Shown here: piece after piece, positions 1 through 8,888 of the stretch
Layout: every line of letters begins with the position of its first letter
How positions within the stretch are numbered: position 1 is the stretch's first letter
NCBI GenBank assembly: GCA_905221605.1
Contig: CAJNDS010001138.1
Location: 1-32,574 of the forward strand
Direction of reading: 5' to 3'
From: Symbiodinium natans
Taxonomy: Eukaryota; Sar; Dinophyceae; Suessiales; Symbiodiniaceae
Length of the DNA stretch: 32,574 nt
Made by a program: the position numbers and the translations under genes
Notes under the pieces: model-generated
Databases searched by the model: none
What the model saw: the letters and a program-made list of their open reading frames with translations, nothing else
What the model was told of the DNA's origin: nothing

Positions 1-1697
1 CTGCGTGGCGAGAACTCCATGTTCGGGATGCTCTACCACCAAACCATTTCTTTTTGTCCATTGGAGAGAACAGCCCAAACAGTCAACTAACTCACCAATG
101 GGCAGTATAGTGGTAGGTATTTTCTCTCCCGCGTCCAAAGATCTCGGCATCAAGGTTCCAGCCTTGTTCTGTTTCAGGACAATGACCTTTCCATCAGCCA
201 ACTGAACACATACGTCCACTGCATCTTTGAGCTCAAACTCAGAACCAAGACGAAAGACGTGCGACGCTCCCGAGTCCAACAAGGCCATCTCTCCTTCCAA
301 CATGCCCCTCTCATCAAGCTCTTTCTTGACCTCCTCAAAGCTCGTAAGCTTCAGCATGGACAACTTGTTCATCTTCTTCAACATGGCATTCGCTTCTTGA
401 AGGAGAGCCTTAAGGTCGGGATCAGAGCTCGTTGAAGTTGCCGAGGAGGGAGCCGGCATAGTGGAACTCGAAGATTCAACGTTCAACCCCGAAGAGGTGG
501 CAGGTTGGGAACCATGGTGTTCGAGTTGCCCGACATTATCACCAGTGGTAGTAGAAGACGTAGAGGACCCAGTAGGAGCGGCAAGCAACGCAGCAGCCTT
601 GGCCTTGGGATTCTTGTTTGTCTTCAAACTCTCCTTCGCCGGGCACTCGCTCTGACGATGTTGCTTGGAGCCGCAGAACCAACACCGGTTTCGCTTCTCC
701 TCCTTGCTCGCAAACTCATGACCATACTGGCAACTCGTTCCCCGTCGACATCCAGCATCCGAGGCGAAGAATTTACAAGGAGTCTTGGTTGAAGTCGAAG
801 ATCTCGATTTTGGCGAAGGCCCCGAAGGAGATCCTGGAGATGTTGCCTCTCCTCCAGCTTGACTCGTATTCATAGCCTTCAACCTTGGATCACCACCACT
901 TGACAGGTTCCTTGTTCTTCCCGGAGAAATCTGCTGTAGCTCTGCAAGAGCATGGTTGACAAACTTCATCAGAGCTACACGAGTGGGCCGACCTTGTAGT
1001 TGCAGCTCAATCTTGGCCAGGGAAAGACGAAGCTTGACCTCATGGTTCTTATCCACAGCCTTCTGAATGATGCACTCCACACCCCTCAAGAGCACACTGG
1101 AATCCGGCGCCGTGATGCCACTTTCTTCTGCCCGCTCGAGGTATCTGCACCACTTGCGAAGTTGGGTCACTGCATCGTTCGGATCCACTCCAGCAGAAGT
1201 GCCCTCGAGCTGCTTGAGAATGGTAGCTCTTTCTGAAGCTCCACCTGGCTGGTAAAGCACATGCAGCCTGAACAAAGCTGCTGCCGCACTTGAAACTCTG
1301 TGCGTCACAGCATCCTCCTTTGCCACAGACGGCATTGCTGCCAAAAGCAAAGTGAGAACCCTTCTTTCCAAACGGTTCCACTTGTCTTCCGAGAGCTCAG
1401 GAGACTTGTGAGGCCTGACCACTAACCTTTCCATAGGAGTAGCAAGCTGGCACTGCTCATAGGCCTTTCGCGCGCCTTTCAAAGTCTCCGAAAACCACCA
1501 AGCTGCACTGTCGGTCAAACCCCCTATAGTCTGCTCCGCCATATACAGCCAATCCGCAAACTCCACCGCCGAGTCGCTGGTCACCGGGGGCATAGGTTGC
1601 AACTCCACACCACCCTTCACAGCCTCAGCCTCCGGAGCATCCTTCTTGTTCAGGTAGACCTGCTGAAGCTGGCGCATCCCCTGAACAAGTAGACGAA
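1..1697 (-). pseudogene. Copia A gag, CCCH and CCHC fingers, protease start (partial)
   Basis: I read this frame codon by codon from about 1697 to position 1 and found no stop. It holds a helical gag region (EFADWLYMAEQTIGGL, then KLRLSLAKIELQLQGRPTR). A finger C-x8-C-x5-C-x3-H (about 783-724) and a knuckle C-x2-C-x4-H-x4-C (about 699-657) follow, then a Ser/Thr-rich linker and the protease motif LLDSGASHVFR, whose catalytic Asp codon is at 274-276. Gag would package element RNA, and the protease would cleave the polyprotein. The frame is offset from the upstream ORF by a TC/GA dinucleotide slip at 1698-1703. Otherwise this part looks well preserved, so the break may be recent or an assembly error. 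It is truncated by the window edge. Confidence 0.8.
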
Positions 1698-2760
1698 GAG
1701 AGACTCCAACGTTGAGCTGTCACCAGCCATTTGTCCACAGCCGGTTTCCGAGGGGCTAGGTCCTTGCCCACCAGACTGAACACGAGCAGGCAATCCTCCC
1801 AAAGTTCCCCTAAGACCCGCTGCAGAACTTGAAGGCTCTCCCTTGGTACTCTGTGAACCGGCTCGTTTGCTAGCCCCGTCATCACCAGGAAGATCACCAC
1901 CAAGTACACGACCTCGCCCATCTTTAGACGGTGCACCGAATGTCGCAGCACCAGAGACACTCCCAGCCAAGGTCTGAGGCTTCTGAACCTCACCCTCGGC
2001 TTGGGCTCGCAGCTCTCCAGCACACATTCCACCACCTTGGACCAGATCGCTAACCATCTCTGCCGACTCCTGTAGGGCTTTCTGCAACTGCTCGTTTTGT
2101 CTTTTCAGACCAGCAACCTCCTCATCCCTTGCCTGCATCGCCATTTGAACTTGCTTTCGAACCTCCTCCATTATCACTTCCTGCGGCAAGCTACCGCTGG
2201 AGCTGTCATCACGAACTGCTCTTGGATGATTCGGAGTAGTCAACAAGCTTGGTTGATGGGTCCACACACTCATCTGTTGCCTCAGCTCGGGAGACATCAA
2301 TGGAGTGTAGGTAGGCGAAGGCTCCGGTTGAGGACTCTGCCATGGGGACTGTAATGATTGACTTCCACCACCCGCGTTCATATGCTCCATCACCGGGGAA
2401 ACCACTCTCCTATGGAACATCTCCATGAAAGCCCACCGAGGACGATCTTCCCGATCAGGAGCCTGTTCAGCAGGTGCAAGGTTCGGCGGGGGTGTCGTGG
2501 GGGTAAAAGGATTCGGCATATCCTGGGCTTCAGCACCTGGAAAAGACTGTAGTGCACGTTGGGCTCGCTCTTGCACAGCTTGAAACATCACCGTTCTCTG
2601 CTGAGCCAACTGTTGCACCGCTTGTTGCATAGGCTGCGGGAGCCTTGACCTTGTCGACTGACCATCACGAACTGCAGCTTCTTGACCCGTAGCTGCAACT
2701 GACATAGACCCTCCAGGATCCCGTTGCGTCGTGGCCGAAGTCAAACTTGCAGTCACCTGT

Positions 2761-2940
2761 GATACAGGCACCGATGTCATTCCTGCTGGAGCCTGAGACG
2801 TAGCCACCGAAGTCATTCCTGTTGGTACTTGAGATGCAGCCACCGAAGTCATTCCTGCTGGTGCTTGAGATGCAGCCGCCGAAGTCATTCCTGCTGGTGC
2901 TTGAGATGCAGCCACCGAAGTCATTCCTGCTGGTGCTTGC
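2761..2940 (-). repeat. 36-bp coding minisatellite, five copies
   Basis: Five head-to-tail units of exactly 36 bp start at 2761, 2797, 2833, 2869 and 2905. A degenerate sixth unit lies just left, at about 2731-2760. The three rightmost differ by very few bases; divergence grows leftwards. In the minus-strand polyprotein each unit encodes 12 residues (APAGMTSVAASQ type), so copy-number changes keep the frame. Confidence 0.9.
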
Positions 2941-3134
2941 TGCTGCTGAGAATGTTGCTCATGTAGGGGTTGGGGAGGGTGAACACTCGTTCGTGTTTGC
3001 AACGTACGCTCGTGCGACGATTCCGGTCCGGCTTGCGACGACGCAGCAGCATTCATCCGATCCGGTTGTCGTTGCTCCACTGCCTCTCCCATAGAACCAC
3101 CTTCAGCAACCTGCACCACATGTGGTCCAGCAAA

Positions 3135-3259
3135 ACCACTCCTTGGAACAGAGCCACATCCTTCATGTAGAGCATGGCTGGCTCGTTCAGTCCCATTAGG
3201 CAACTGAACGAGCCAGCCATGCTCTACATGAAGGATGTGGCTCTGTTCCAAGGAGTGGT
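3135..3259. repeat. Perfect inverted repeat, 57-bp arms, 11-bp loop
   Basis: Positions 3135-3191 are the exact reverse complement of 3203-3259, separated by 3192-3202. The identity ends abruptly on the outer side. The structure lies within the 5' end of the Copia A coding region. A perfect snap-back duplication of this length suggests a template switch during replication or reverse transcription, or an assembly/amplification artefact. Confidence 0.95.
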
Positions 3260-3555
3260 CCGCGAGCATTCCGAAACAATCCAGCATAGTTCGGTCCTGC
3301 AGATTCACCAGGAAGTCGAACATCAGGTCGTGCCCCAGGAGCCCTTGGGCTCATAACCTGTTGGTGCAAAGCACCCCCAGGCTGTGCCCTCCGATCATGC
3401 CGAGCTGGATCCGATGTCATGCCCCACAAGAATCGATGCAGTCACGGAAAAACCATGGCAATGCGAATCTTTTCAGCTTCCTTCAAACGAGCAATGCAAG
3501 CTACAGCTTACGGTTCATGAGCCCCTCTATGGAAGTGGCCTAAGTGTTGCTGCCC

Positions 3556-4021
3556 TCATGTACTTCGTACCTCTCTTGGGCCTTTGCCACACATACACAT
3601 TCCAAAGCTCCTCATCAACACACTCTCATCCAGCTTGCGGTAAGTGGTGCGAAGAGGGAACACCTGGGCCACGTGTTCCACCGGTGCAAGGCACCCCAAA
3701 GGGACGCCTTCGGCAAAGCATTCCAGGCCAATACACAAAATCTCATTGTCTGGGTCACCCACAGCGATCGGCTCAAAAGGGGGAGCAAGAAGGGCTGTCG
3801 CTCAGGCACCTGCGTTGCCAAGTCTGGATCACCCAAGCATCTTTGCAATTTTGAGCCGGGCTCCCTTTACCAGGCCTTCATCGAAAGGTGACTCCGCGGT
3901 TTTGCCCGTGGCTAGCTTGAAAGCCATCTCACGAGGATCCCACTTTTATTTGCTCACGCAGTCTTCGAGGATCTTGCCCACTAGCCTCGCATGCTCCCTT
4001 TCTGAGGGCGATACTTGTTTG
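3556..4021 (-). pseudogene. Fragmented gag-RT linker of element B
   Basis: Coding similarity is spread over three frames: a piece near 3900-3840 (SPFDEGLVKGARLKIAK), a piece near 3835-3780 (LGDPDLATQVPERQPFLL), and a piece from 3762 to 3556 (GDPDNEILCIGLECFAEGVPLG and onward). The EGVPLG motif followed by a Pro/Phe segment resembles the region just upstream of RT in dinoflagellate retroelement polyproteins. That comparison is from memory. At least two frameshifts and a stop separate the pieces. Nothing recognisable follows between 3430 and 3555, so the junction with Copia A lies there. Confidence 0.45.
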
Positions 4022-5309
4022 CTATCGGTCTCGAGCCTTGCCGCACCCCCGAACCCTGCAGATGTGAAGCCTTCCACAGGATCCATCGCAACCCACTGTG
4101 GAGTAGTCGAAGCAGATCTGCCGCCCGTCCGGCGCGTTTGCCGTGAGTTTTCCTTTCCCTTTGCCCTTGCCATCGCTCCTGTCGCCCTTGTCGCCCTTAC
4201 CACTGCTCCACTTGTCTTTTCCTTTCGGCTTCCCTTTCTTCTGCCATCGCCAGTTGTCCCAGGTTGCATCGGCAGGAAGGGGACGTTTAGCAGTCCACTC
4301 AGCCGCAAGTGCCTGCTCGACAGAGTTCTGGAGGGCGATTGGGGACGTAAAGAATTGTTCTTTCAACTGGGCACATGCAACGACGTCGGTCAGAGTCTCA
4401 TCCAAGGAGCGGTTGTTGTGGTAGGCTCGCTTGACAGCTTCTTTGCGAAGTTCGTACTCATAAGAGAGCAAGATTGCCCAAGGGGGCCTGATTGGAACCT
4501 GACCGCTTCTCCCCTTGCCGCTGGAAGTGGGGATGGTCATCAGGTAGACCTTCTCGCCAAGCATGTACGAAGTGTACTTGTCCCATGTAGCTGGGGTCAG
4601 ATCGCGGAAGAAGATTCGGTTGCGGAATTTGGCGCTGAGGAGGATCCAGGTGTTCCCCTCCACGTTCAGTTGTGCACGAAACTCCTCAGTTGTCTGTGGC
4701 AGTTGCCCCTTTTGGCGGGTCTTCAAGACACGAACTTGTCCCCCTTTGTCCAATGAAGTTTGCAGCCCCACTGTCTTGACAGCCTTTCGATTCGTCACCT
4801 CACTGGGCATGGACGCCACTGCCTCGTGCGAGCTGAACTCCTCAAGTTTTTGTGGAAAGGTAATCGTCAGAGGGCTCATAGAGCTCTTCCAGCCGTCCAT
4901 GTGTGGCCTCGAAAGCAGCACGCATCGCAGCCTTCGCAGATTGTGTCACTGGGCGAACGATTCCCATCACCTTCGCCTCTGCTTTCAGCTCCGTCTCCTT
5001 CTGCGTGTAATCTCTGCATGCCTCCCAGGCACCCACCACGGAGGCTACTGCTGCGCGCGTGGCCAAACTATTTGCTTCCAAGGCCAGATCGTCTCGCAAA
5101 GCCGTACGCACGCCAGCTCGATCATCAGCATATGCAGCAAAGCGCTTGACGGTCCGGAATGCCTGCGTCAAGCGAAACTGCAGGCCCAGGGCAACCCCGC
5201 TGTCCTGCAAGATCAATGCAAGTTCAGGCTCTACTACATTGGTCAAATGTGTTTTCGCATCTACTTCCGTAGTGCCCGCTGGGAGATCCAGTGGTCCCGG
5301 CGCAGCCAT
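4022..5309 (-). pseudogene. Gag-like protein of element B with basic tail and Cys/His finger
   Basis: The first ORF starts at ATG 5309 (MAAPGPLDLPAG) and stops at 4842. A second frame carries on to 4022. The switch falls in a run of five A (minus strand; plus 4847-4851). Losing one A joins the two frames smoothly (SDDYLST then LEEFSSHEAVA), so I treat it as one gene with a 1-bp insertion. The protein is largely helical, then has a nucleic-acid-binding K/G tail (KGKPKGKDKWSSGKGDK) and a finger (C-x7-C-x3-C-x4-H-x2-C type near GRQICFDYSTVGCDGSCGRLHIC). The ORF ends soon after the finger. It probably acted as a capsid/RNA-binding protein. It is a different gag subfamily from that of element C. 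Confidence 0.6.
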
Positions 5310-5663
5310 AATCCCTCAAGGATTGTCTGGTCTTCAGACCATGCAAACAACTTGATCCAAAACTTAGATGCAACTGACCATCAGGCGCTGTAATCATTTG
5401 AACGGCCTTCAGGCGCGTCAAGGCATGCACGTTTAACCCACACAAGCAACAAGAAAACACCCTCAAGTGCATGCAAAGCAAGAACTCAGGCACTTCTCTC
5501 TCTCAGCTCAACCTTCATCGACCCCAGCCCCCTCTTCATGGAGAGCAGGTTCGGCATCATTGCTTGGCTCACAAGCAAACACTTCAGACCGCTACTTGAG
5601 ACCTCCTCGGCATTGTCAGCATCCAAGTGTCGTTGGCACAGCTTGCAAACCGCATCGGCACAA
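5310..5663. other. Spacer between recombinase and gag of element B
   Basis: About 350 bp with no supported gene. The short overlapping ORFs here have no recognisable motif. Nothing resembling a promoter or repeat was noticed. Confidence 0.5.
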
Positions 5664-7328
5664 TCATCCGTAACTCTGTTGAGCGGTTTCGTCTCCAAGC
5701 ATCGTTCCCGCCTGACAGCGCAGGCTGCGAAAACCGCTGCGTGAAATAGTCACATAATAAGGCGCAGTCTCCTCCTCAACCACTGCCTCCATGACAGCTC
5801 GCTCGTCAGGCGAGCCTCCCCGCACGGCTGGCAATACCTCAGGTCGAACACGCAGCATAGGGTATTCGCCCCCGAGCTTCCATGTCTTATGACTCTCATC
5901 CCACTCCATAACAGTATGGCGCGCACGTACCACATGACGTTGCCCTTGCGCAGCATTCACATGCTCTTGCATCAGCGTGTGCAACTCCCCCTCCACGTAA
6001 CCTGGCGGTCCAGTCCCTTCAAGGAGCGTACGACACACAGAAGATTGTATCCCATGCACGACTTGTCTGCTCGTCAGGATGTCGTCAAAACTTCCATGTT
6101 GTGCCGCCGCCCAGCGCCCCAAGAAGTCACGTTGTGATTTGCTGACGCCGCATGCCGCTGCCAAAGATGGCAACGTGTGGCGCCCTGAGTGTCCGGTCCA
6201 GAAAGTTAACAGCTCTTCGGGCACCAACGATCCTGGCCTAGACGCTTGCCACATGCCATTGTTCCCGCGCACTGGCGCTCGCAGTTGTTTCAAGAGCGAC
6301 CGGATGTTCACAGCCACTCCATCGGCCCCCACATACTCACGCTGCGCCGTTGTCCAGCCATGTTCGAAATTCACGCAAAGGAAGTCTCTCTGAAAATCTA
6401 GCTCAGCATCCCGCAACAATCCACATCCAGCGCGGATCCAATCAAAACCAGTGAGTGATGTTGCTCTGCTAACAAACGCCTGCAGCCGCCCCACTGGCTT
6501 TCCAGCTCCCGATGTCTTCGTGCGGTTCAGTGGAAATTTCAACCCCAGCTGTGAAAGGGTCATCTCCTTAGGGTCCACGTGTTGTAGATCATCCAATCGC
6601 AGTGTTGCCCAAACAGTCAGCAACAAGATGAAAGCGTAGAAACGTAAACCGATGGTTTCATCATCCATGCAGATCATGAGCTCGCACGACAACAAGATTG
6701 CAATGCTGTACATCTGCGCTTGCTTTGTTGGGGGAGCATCTTCTTCGAGCGTCATCGTCCAATGTCGAATGCCCTCTGTAAACAACACGTCCTCGCAAAT
6801 CCGCTGCTCCATCGGTACCTGACCTACGGTCTCCAACAGGGCAATCGTACTGCATACAGACTTGGGTACTGTCTTTCCCAAGAGCATAACCTCGTGTCTC
6901 TCTTCCAGATACCTCAAGACCATCTCAGAGTTAGCCGGCCAAGATAAATCAAAAGTTGCTAAAAGCCATTCACCCAATTTCCTATAAGTGGTCACCCTGT
7001 TGCGCAATGTCTTTGAGCGTCGTGACCCAAAAGCACGCTTCCAGAAATGCTGCGGCTGCCCAGCTTCATCGTACCTGGCAGCTGCCGGAAAACCTGCCTG
7101 GCGAATTATGTCAGCCAGCTCCATTGCCCATCGGGTACGTTCAGCTTCTTCCACTTCACCCCGGTTGCCCGGCAAGGCCGCGCGCCTCGTTTTCAGCTGA
7201 CGAATCAAGCTCTGCACACTCACCCTTGGCTCGCGTGCCACCAGGGCTTCGTAGTGTTCCCCCAGGGACGCTTCAACTCGGGGCAGCTTCAGTGGCCCCG
7301 CTCTCTGCGTTCTTGTTGCACCATTCAA
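5664..7328 (-). CDS. Tyrosine-recombinase-like protein with the catalytic Tyr apparently replaced by Asp
   Basis: This 554-residue frame looks like a YR/phage-integrase-superfamily protein. A helical core-binding-like domain (KTLRNRVTTYRKLGEWLLATF, about residues 106-126) is followed by a catalytic domain with box I Arg (ATLRLDDLQHV, R244), a candidate beta-hairpin Lys (NRTKTSG, K271), box II H-x2-R (GHSGRHTL, H380/R383) and GRW (W406). Where the nucleophile should follow, the sequence is GSFDDILTSR. By the family pattern S-x-D-Y-x-x-T-x-R, Tyr416 is Asp (GAC, 6081-6083). It would integrate or excise the element's DNA, but without Tyr it should not form the covalent intermediate. The listed start is a non-ATG codon. 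The true N-terminus probably lies in the overlapping frame from ATG 7530. Confidence 0.6.
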   Translation of the reverse strand: MNGATRTQRAGPLKLPRVEASLGEHYEALVAREPRVSVQSLIRQLKTRRAALPGNRGEVEEAERTRWAMELADIIRQAGFPAAARYDEAGQPQHFWKRAFGSRRSKTLRNRVTTYRKLGEWLLATFDLSWPANSEMVLRYLEERHEVMLLGKTVPKSVCSTIALLETVGQVPMEQRICEDVLFTEGIRHWTMTLEEDAPPTKQAQMYSIAILLSCELMICMDDETIGLRFYAFILLLTVWATLRLDDLQHVDPKEMTLSQLGLKFPLNRTKTSGAGKPVGRLQAFVSRATSLTGFDWIRAGCGLLRDAELDFQRDFLCVNFEHGWTTAQREYVGADGVAVNIRSLLKQLRAPVRGNNGMWQASRPGSLVPEELLTFWTGHSGRHTLPSLAAACGVSKSQRDFLGRWAAAQHGSFDDILTSRQVVHGIQSSVCRTLLEGTGPPGYVEGELHTLMQEHVNAAQGQRHVVRARHTVMEWDESHKTWKLGGEYPMLRVRPEVLPAVRGGSPDERAVMEAVVEEETAPYYVTISRSGFRSLRCQAGTMLGDETAQQSYG

Positions 7329-7530
7329 GAAAATCCTGCGCTATCATCTGCCGCTCAAATGGTTGCATCTGTCCAGCGAGGGCATCCTCCACCAATGCAA
7401 AAGCGGCTGCCTCGCAATGGCCTGCCAATGCAACCTGCTCAGGACTGGTAAAGTGTGCCTTCAGCGCAATATACAATGCATGTGACACCTGAGACAAACT
7501 GTCCCACTCGCCAGAGTGCTCGTCGCCCAT
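7273..7530 (-). pseudogene. Probable true N-terminus of the element B recombinase, out of frame
   Basis: An 85-codon ORF starts with ATG at 7530 (MGDEHSGEWDSLSQVSHALY) and overlaps the start of the long recombinase frame. Its composition is like the neighbouring coding sequence, and the reading can pass to the long frame by removing one C from the run in GCCCCG near 7284. I infer one gene with a 1-bp insertion. Alternatively it is a chance ORF. No domain is recognised. Confidence 0.4.
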
Positions 7531-7980
7531 AAGTCAGTGTTTACTGTAGGCACCCAGCTGTAACGTGCCTCATTTGCATGGGCATGATCTGCCCTCCAAT
7601 GACATGAGTGTCAACAAAGCAGCCCTGCAGATCTGGCATCCCGATGCATGCGCCGAAGGTCTCTACTGCCCCTACGACTCAAAATTTTCTTATCCAGCCT
7701 TTCATGAGCCTCAAAGCACAAACCAATTGTTCAAGCAAGTGGTCAACGAAGTCAAGGAGGCAAGGCAATGAAACTCGCATCAGTAGCACAAAAATCTTCA
7801 CTCTCTGGAGCTCACACTTGAGCACAAATTTGCTTAGTGTCCCACTATATAAGGTCTCTAGGGCGTGTTTGTGGCCCTCAGAGGCATGAAAGCACCCACC
7901 CACCTCCCCTCAAACCCCCCCGACAAACCCCTGGGGCAGGGCCCAAAAGGTAGGTTTGAAAGGTTTTGAAGCCAATAAAT
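7531..7980. other. Region without a recognised gene
   Basis: About 450 bp upstream of element B. Short ORFs lack motifs. A C-rich stretch lies at about 7896-7935. Nothing else can be supported. Confidence 0.5.
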
Positions 7981-8262
7981 TCTCAAAAAGCTTAACGTTG
8001 AAAATTTAAATGGAGGTCCAATTAAATTTTAAAGGGCGCGGGCCCCCTTTAAAATCTTTAAAGTCATGAAATTTTTCGAAATCTTTAATTTATAATTGGA
8101 CCTCCATTTTCATTTACATGGTTTTAAAGGTTTCCTCAAATAAATTTTAAAGGGGCGGGCCCCCCCCTTCAAAATCTTTAAAATATTTGAATTTAATTGG
8201 ACCTCCATTGAAATTTAAATAGTTTTAAAGGTTTTAAAGCCTTTAGATTCCTTTATAAAATT
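7981..8262. repeat. AT-rich direct and inverted repeat block
   Basis: The word TGGAGGTCCAATT occurs forward near 8009 and inverted near 8093 and 8195, the outer pair sharing about 20 bp (AATGGAGGTCCAATTAAATT). AAATTTTAAAGGG followed by a G/C block recurs at about 8025 and 8143, suggesting two degenerate tandem units of ~118 bp. GC-rich palindromic cores (GGGCCCCC type) sit in AT-rich sequence. The block may be a non-autonomous fold-back element or remnant. No coding potential was seen. Confidence 0.65.
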
Positions 8263-8664
8263 TACTTGGGGAGGCCCTCGAGTAAAAATTAAAGAGGCAG
8301 TAAGGAGGAGCTCCCTGCTGCGCTCAGCTGGGAGGGCTTGCGCCTTCTCCACCTCATACAGATGGAGGGTTTTGTGCTGTTCTTCCAGTTGGCTTTGGCC
8401 GAGACTGAGCTGGACAGTCCTCTGCGCGTTTTACTTTGGCATAACACCTCCTCCGAGGATTTTCCAGTGAAGCTCAGCCTGCAACTCAAGACTTCCCAGC
8501 ACCGTCTTTCTTCATACATTGATGTGGTTCCAACATTACCGAAAAGTGTGCGATTTGGCAAGCATGCTCCAAGGAACTAGAAGCCCTTGACAGCGCCGCC
8601 AAAACCCAAAGGCTGCTAACTTGACACTCCTCAGGACTCCCAAAAGAGCAAGGGAGCAGGAACC
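8263..8664. other. Region without a recognised gene
   Basis: About 400 bp. ORFs of 80-90 codons exist on both strands but overlap each other and show no motif. I do not support any of them as genes. Confidence 0.5.
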
Positions 8665-8668
8665 AAAA
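8665..8668 (-). terminator. Candidate Pol III terminator (T4)
   Basis: Four T on the minus strand directly after the 3' end of the tRNA-like sequence, as expected for RNA polymerase III termination. Confidence 0.45.
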
Positions 8669-8762
8669 CGACCCCGGGTGGACTCGAGCCACCATCAAAG
8701 GTGTGTCAGTGCCAACAGCTGGCTCTGCAACAACAACGCCTTGCCCATTAGGCCACTGGGTC
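8669..8762 (-). tRNA. tRNA-like gene or pseudogene, identity unresolved
   Basis: On the minus strand, an acceptor GACCCAG/CGGGGTC pairs at 6 of 7 positions, a D stem GCCT/AGGC is perfect, and a T arm GGTGG-CTCGAGT-CCACC is perfect. Box A (TGGCCTAATGG, 8745-8755) and box B (GGCTCGAGTCC, 8680-8690) are intact. The middle does not fit a normal anticodon arm: the best stem TTGTT/AGCCA has a mismatch, with loop GTTGCAG (would read TGC), and is followed by an overlong 26-nt variable region. An inserted segment, or a tRNA-derived pseudogene, is likely. A T4 tract follows immediately. Confidence 0.4.
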
Positions 8763-8815
8763 CCTGATTTTTCGGCTTTAAAATAAAATCTTTAGCGTCT
8801 TGCTGGCAGGTGAAA

Positions 8816-8888
8816 TAGCGGAGCCTGGTTTCGATCCAGGGACCTTTGGGTTATGAGCCCAACACGCTAACCACTGCGCCACTCCGCT
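8816..8888 (-). tRNA. Initiator tRNA-Met (CAT)
   Basis: A 73-nt minus-strand cloverleaf folds completely: acceptor AGCGGAG/CTCCGCT (7 bp), D stem GCGC/GCGT with one G-U pair, anticodon stem TTGGG/CCCAA with loop CTCATAA (anticodon CAT), five-base variable loop AGGTC, and T stem CCTGG/CCAGG with loop ATCGAAA. Eukaryotic initiator hallmarks are visible: an A1-U72 pair, three consecutive G-C pairs closing the anticodon stem, and A instead of T at position 54. The CCA end is not encoded, as usual in eukaryotes. T4 tracts lie ~28 nt downstream. It sits 53 bp from the tRNA-like sequence on the same strand, so the two may form a small cluster. It is the clearest probable host gene in the window. Confidence 0.92.

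Larger units (their letters stand above)
1698..3323 (-). pseudogene. N-terminal part of Copia A polyprotein, before the frameshift
   Basis: This open frame starts at 3323 and runs to a stop at 1650, but the coding sense is lost at about 1698, where the downstream gag frame takes over. The protein is Pro/Gln/Ser/Ala-rich. Around residues 125-200 it carries a 12-residue repeat (APAGMTSVAASQ type). A Gln-rich stretch (QQAVQQLAQQ) and a predicted coiled-coil stretch (KQVQMAMQARDEEVAGLKRQ) follow. The first ~50 residues are encoded by the two arms of an inverted repeat, so the true N-terminus is doubtful. An alternative start in another frame lies at 3429. Such disordered N-termini are common in dinoflagellate Copia polyproteins. 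No enzymatic domain is present here. Confidence 0.6.
1..3429 (-). mobile_element. Copia-type retroelement A, 5' part (gag and start of protease), cut by window edge
   Basis: Reading the minus strand gives an N-terminal low-complexity region, a gag domain, a CCCH finger, a CCHC zinc knuckle and an aspartic protease start (MALLDSGAS), in the order of a Ty1/Copia polyprotein. Integrase, RT and RNase H would lie left of position 1. The 5' limit is uncertain. The most upstream methionine in a reasonable frame is at 3429, but a perfect inverted repeat at 3135-3259 disturbs this end. No LTR was recognised. Assignment to Copia rather than another LTR class is inferred from the single-frame gag-protease layout and the knuckle-DSGA spacing. 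Confidence 0.75.
3556..7530 (-). mobile_element. Tyrosine-recombinase retroelement B, decayed and 3'-truncated
   Basis: In minus-strand order the region encodes a YR-like recombinase (7530-5664), a gag with a basic K/G-rich tail and a Cys/His finger (5309-4022), then fragments of the linker that precedes RT in dinoflagellate retroelements (about 3900-3556, with the motif EGVPLG). No RT or RNase H follows: the sequence passes into Copia A. The order recombinase-gag-linker matches element C, which argues that it is one element rather than chance neighbours. Several frameshifts show it is dead as an autonomous unit. Element ends were not identified. Confidence 0.6.

Noticed and set aside
2822-3094. 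Plus-strand ORF with a repeated PPKSFLLVLEMQ peptide
   Set aside because: It is the antisense reading of the 36-bp minisatellite in the Copia A polyprotein.
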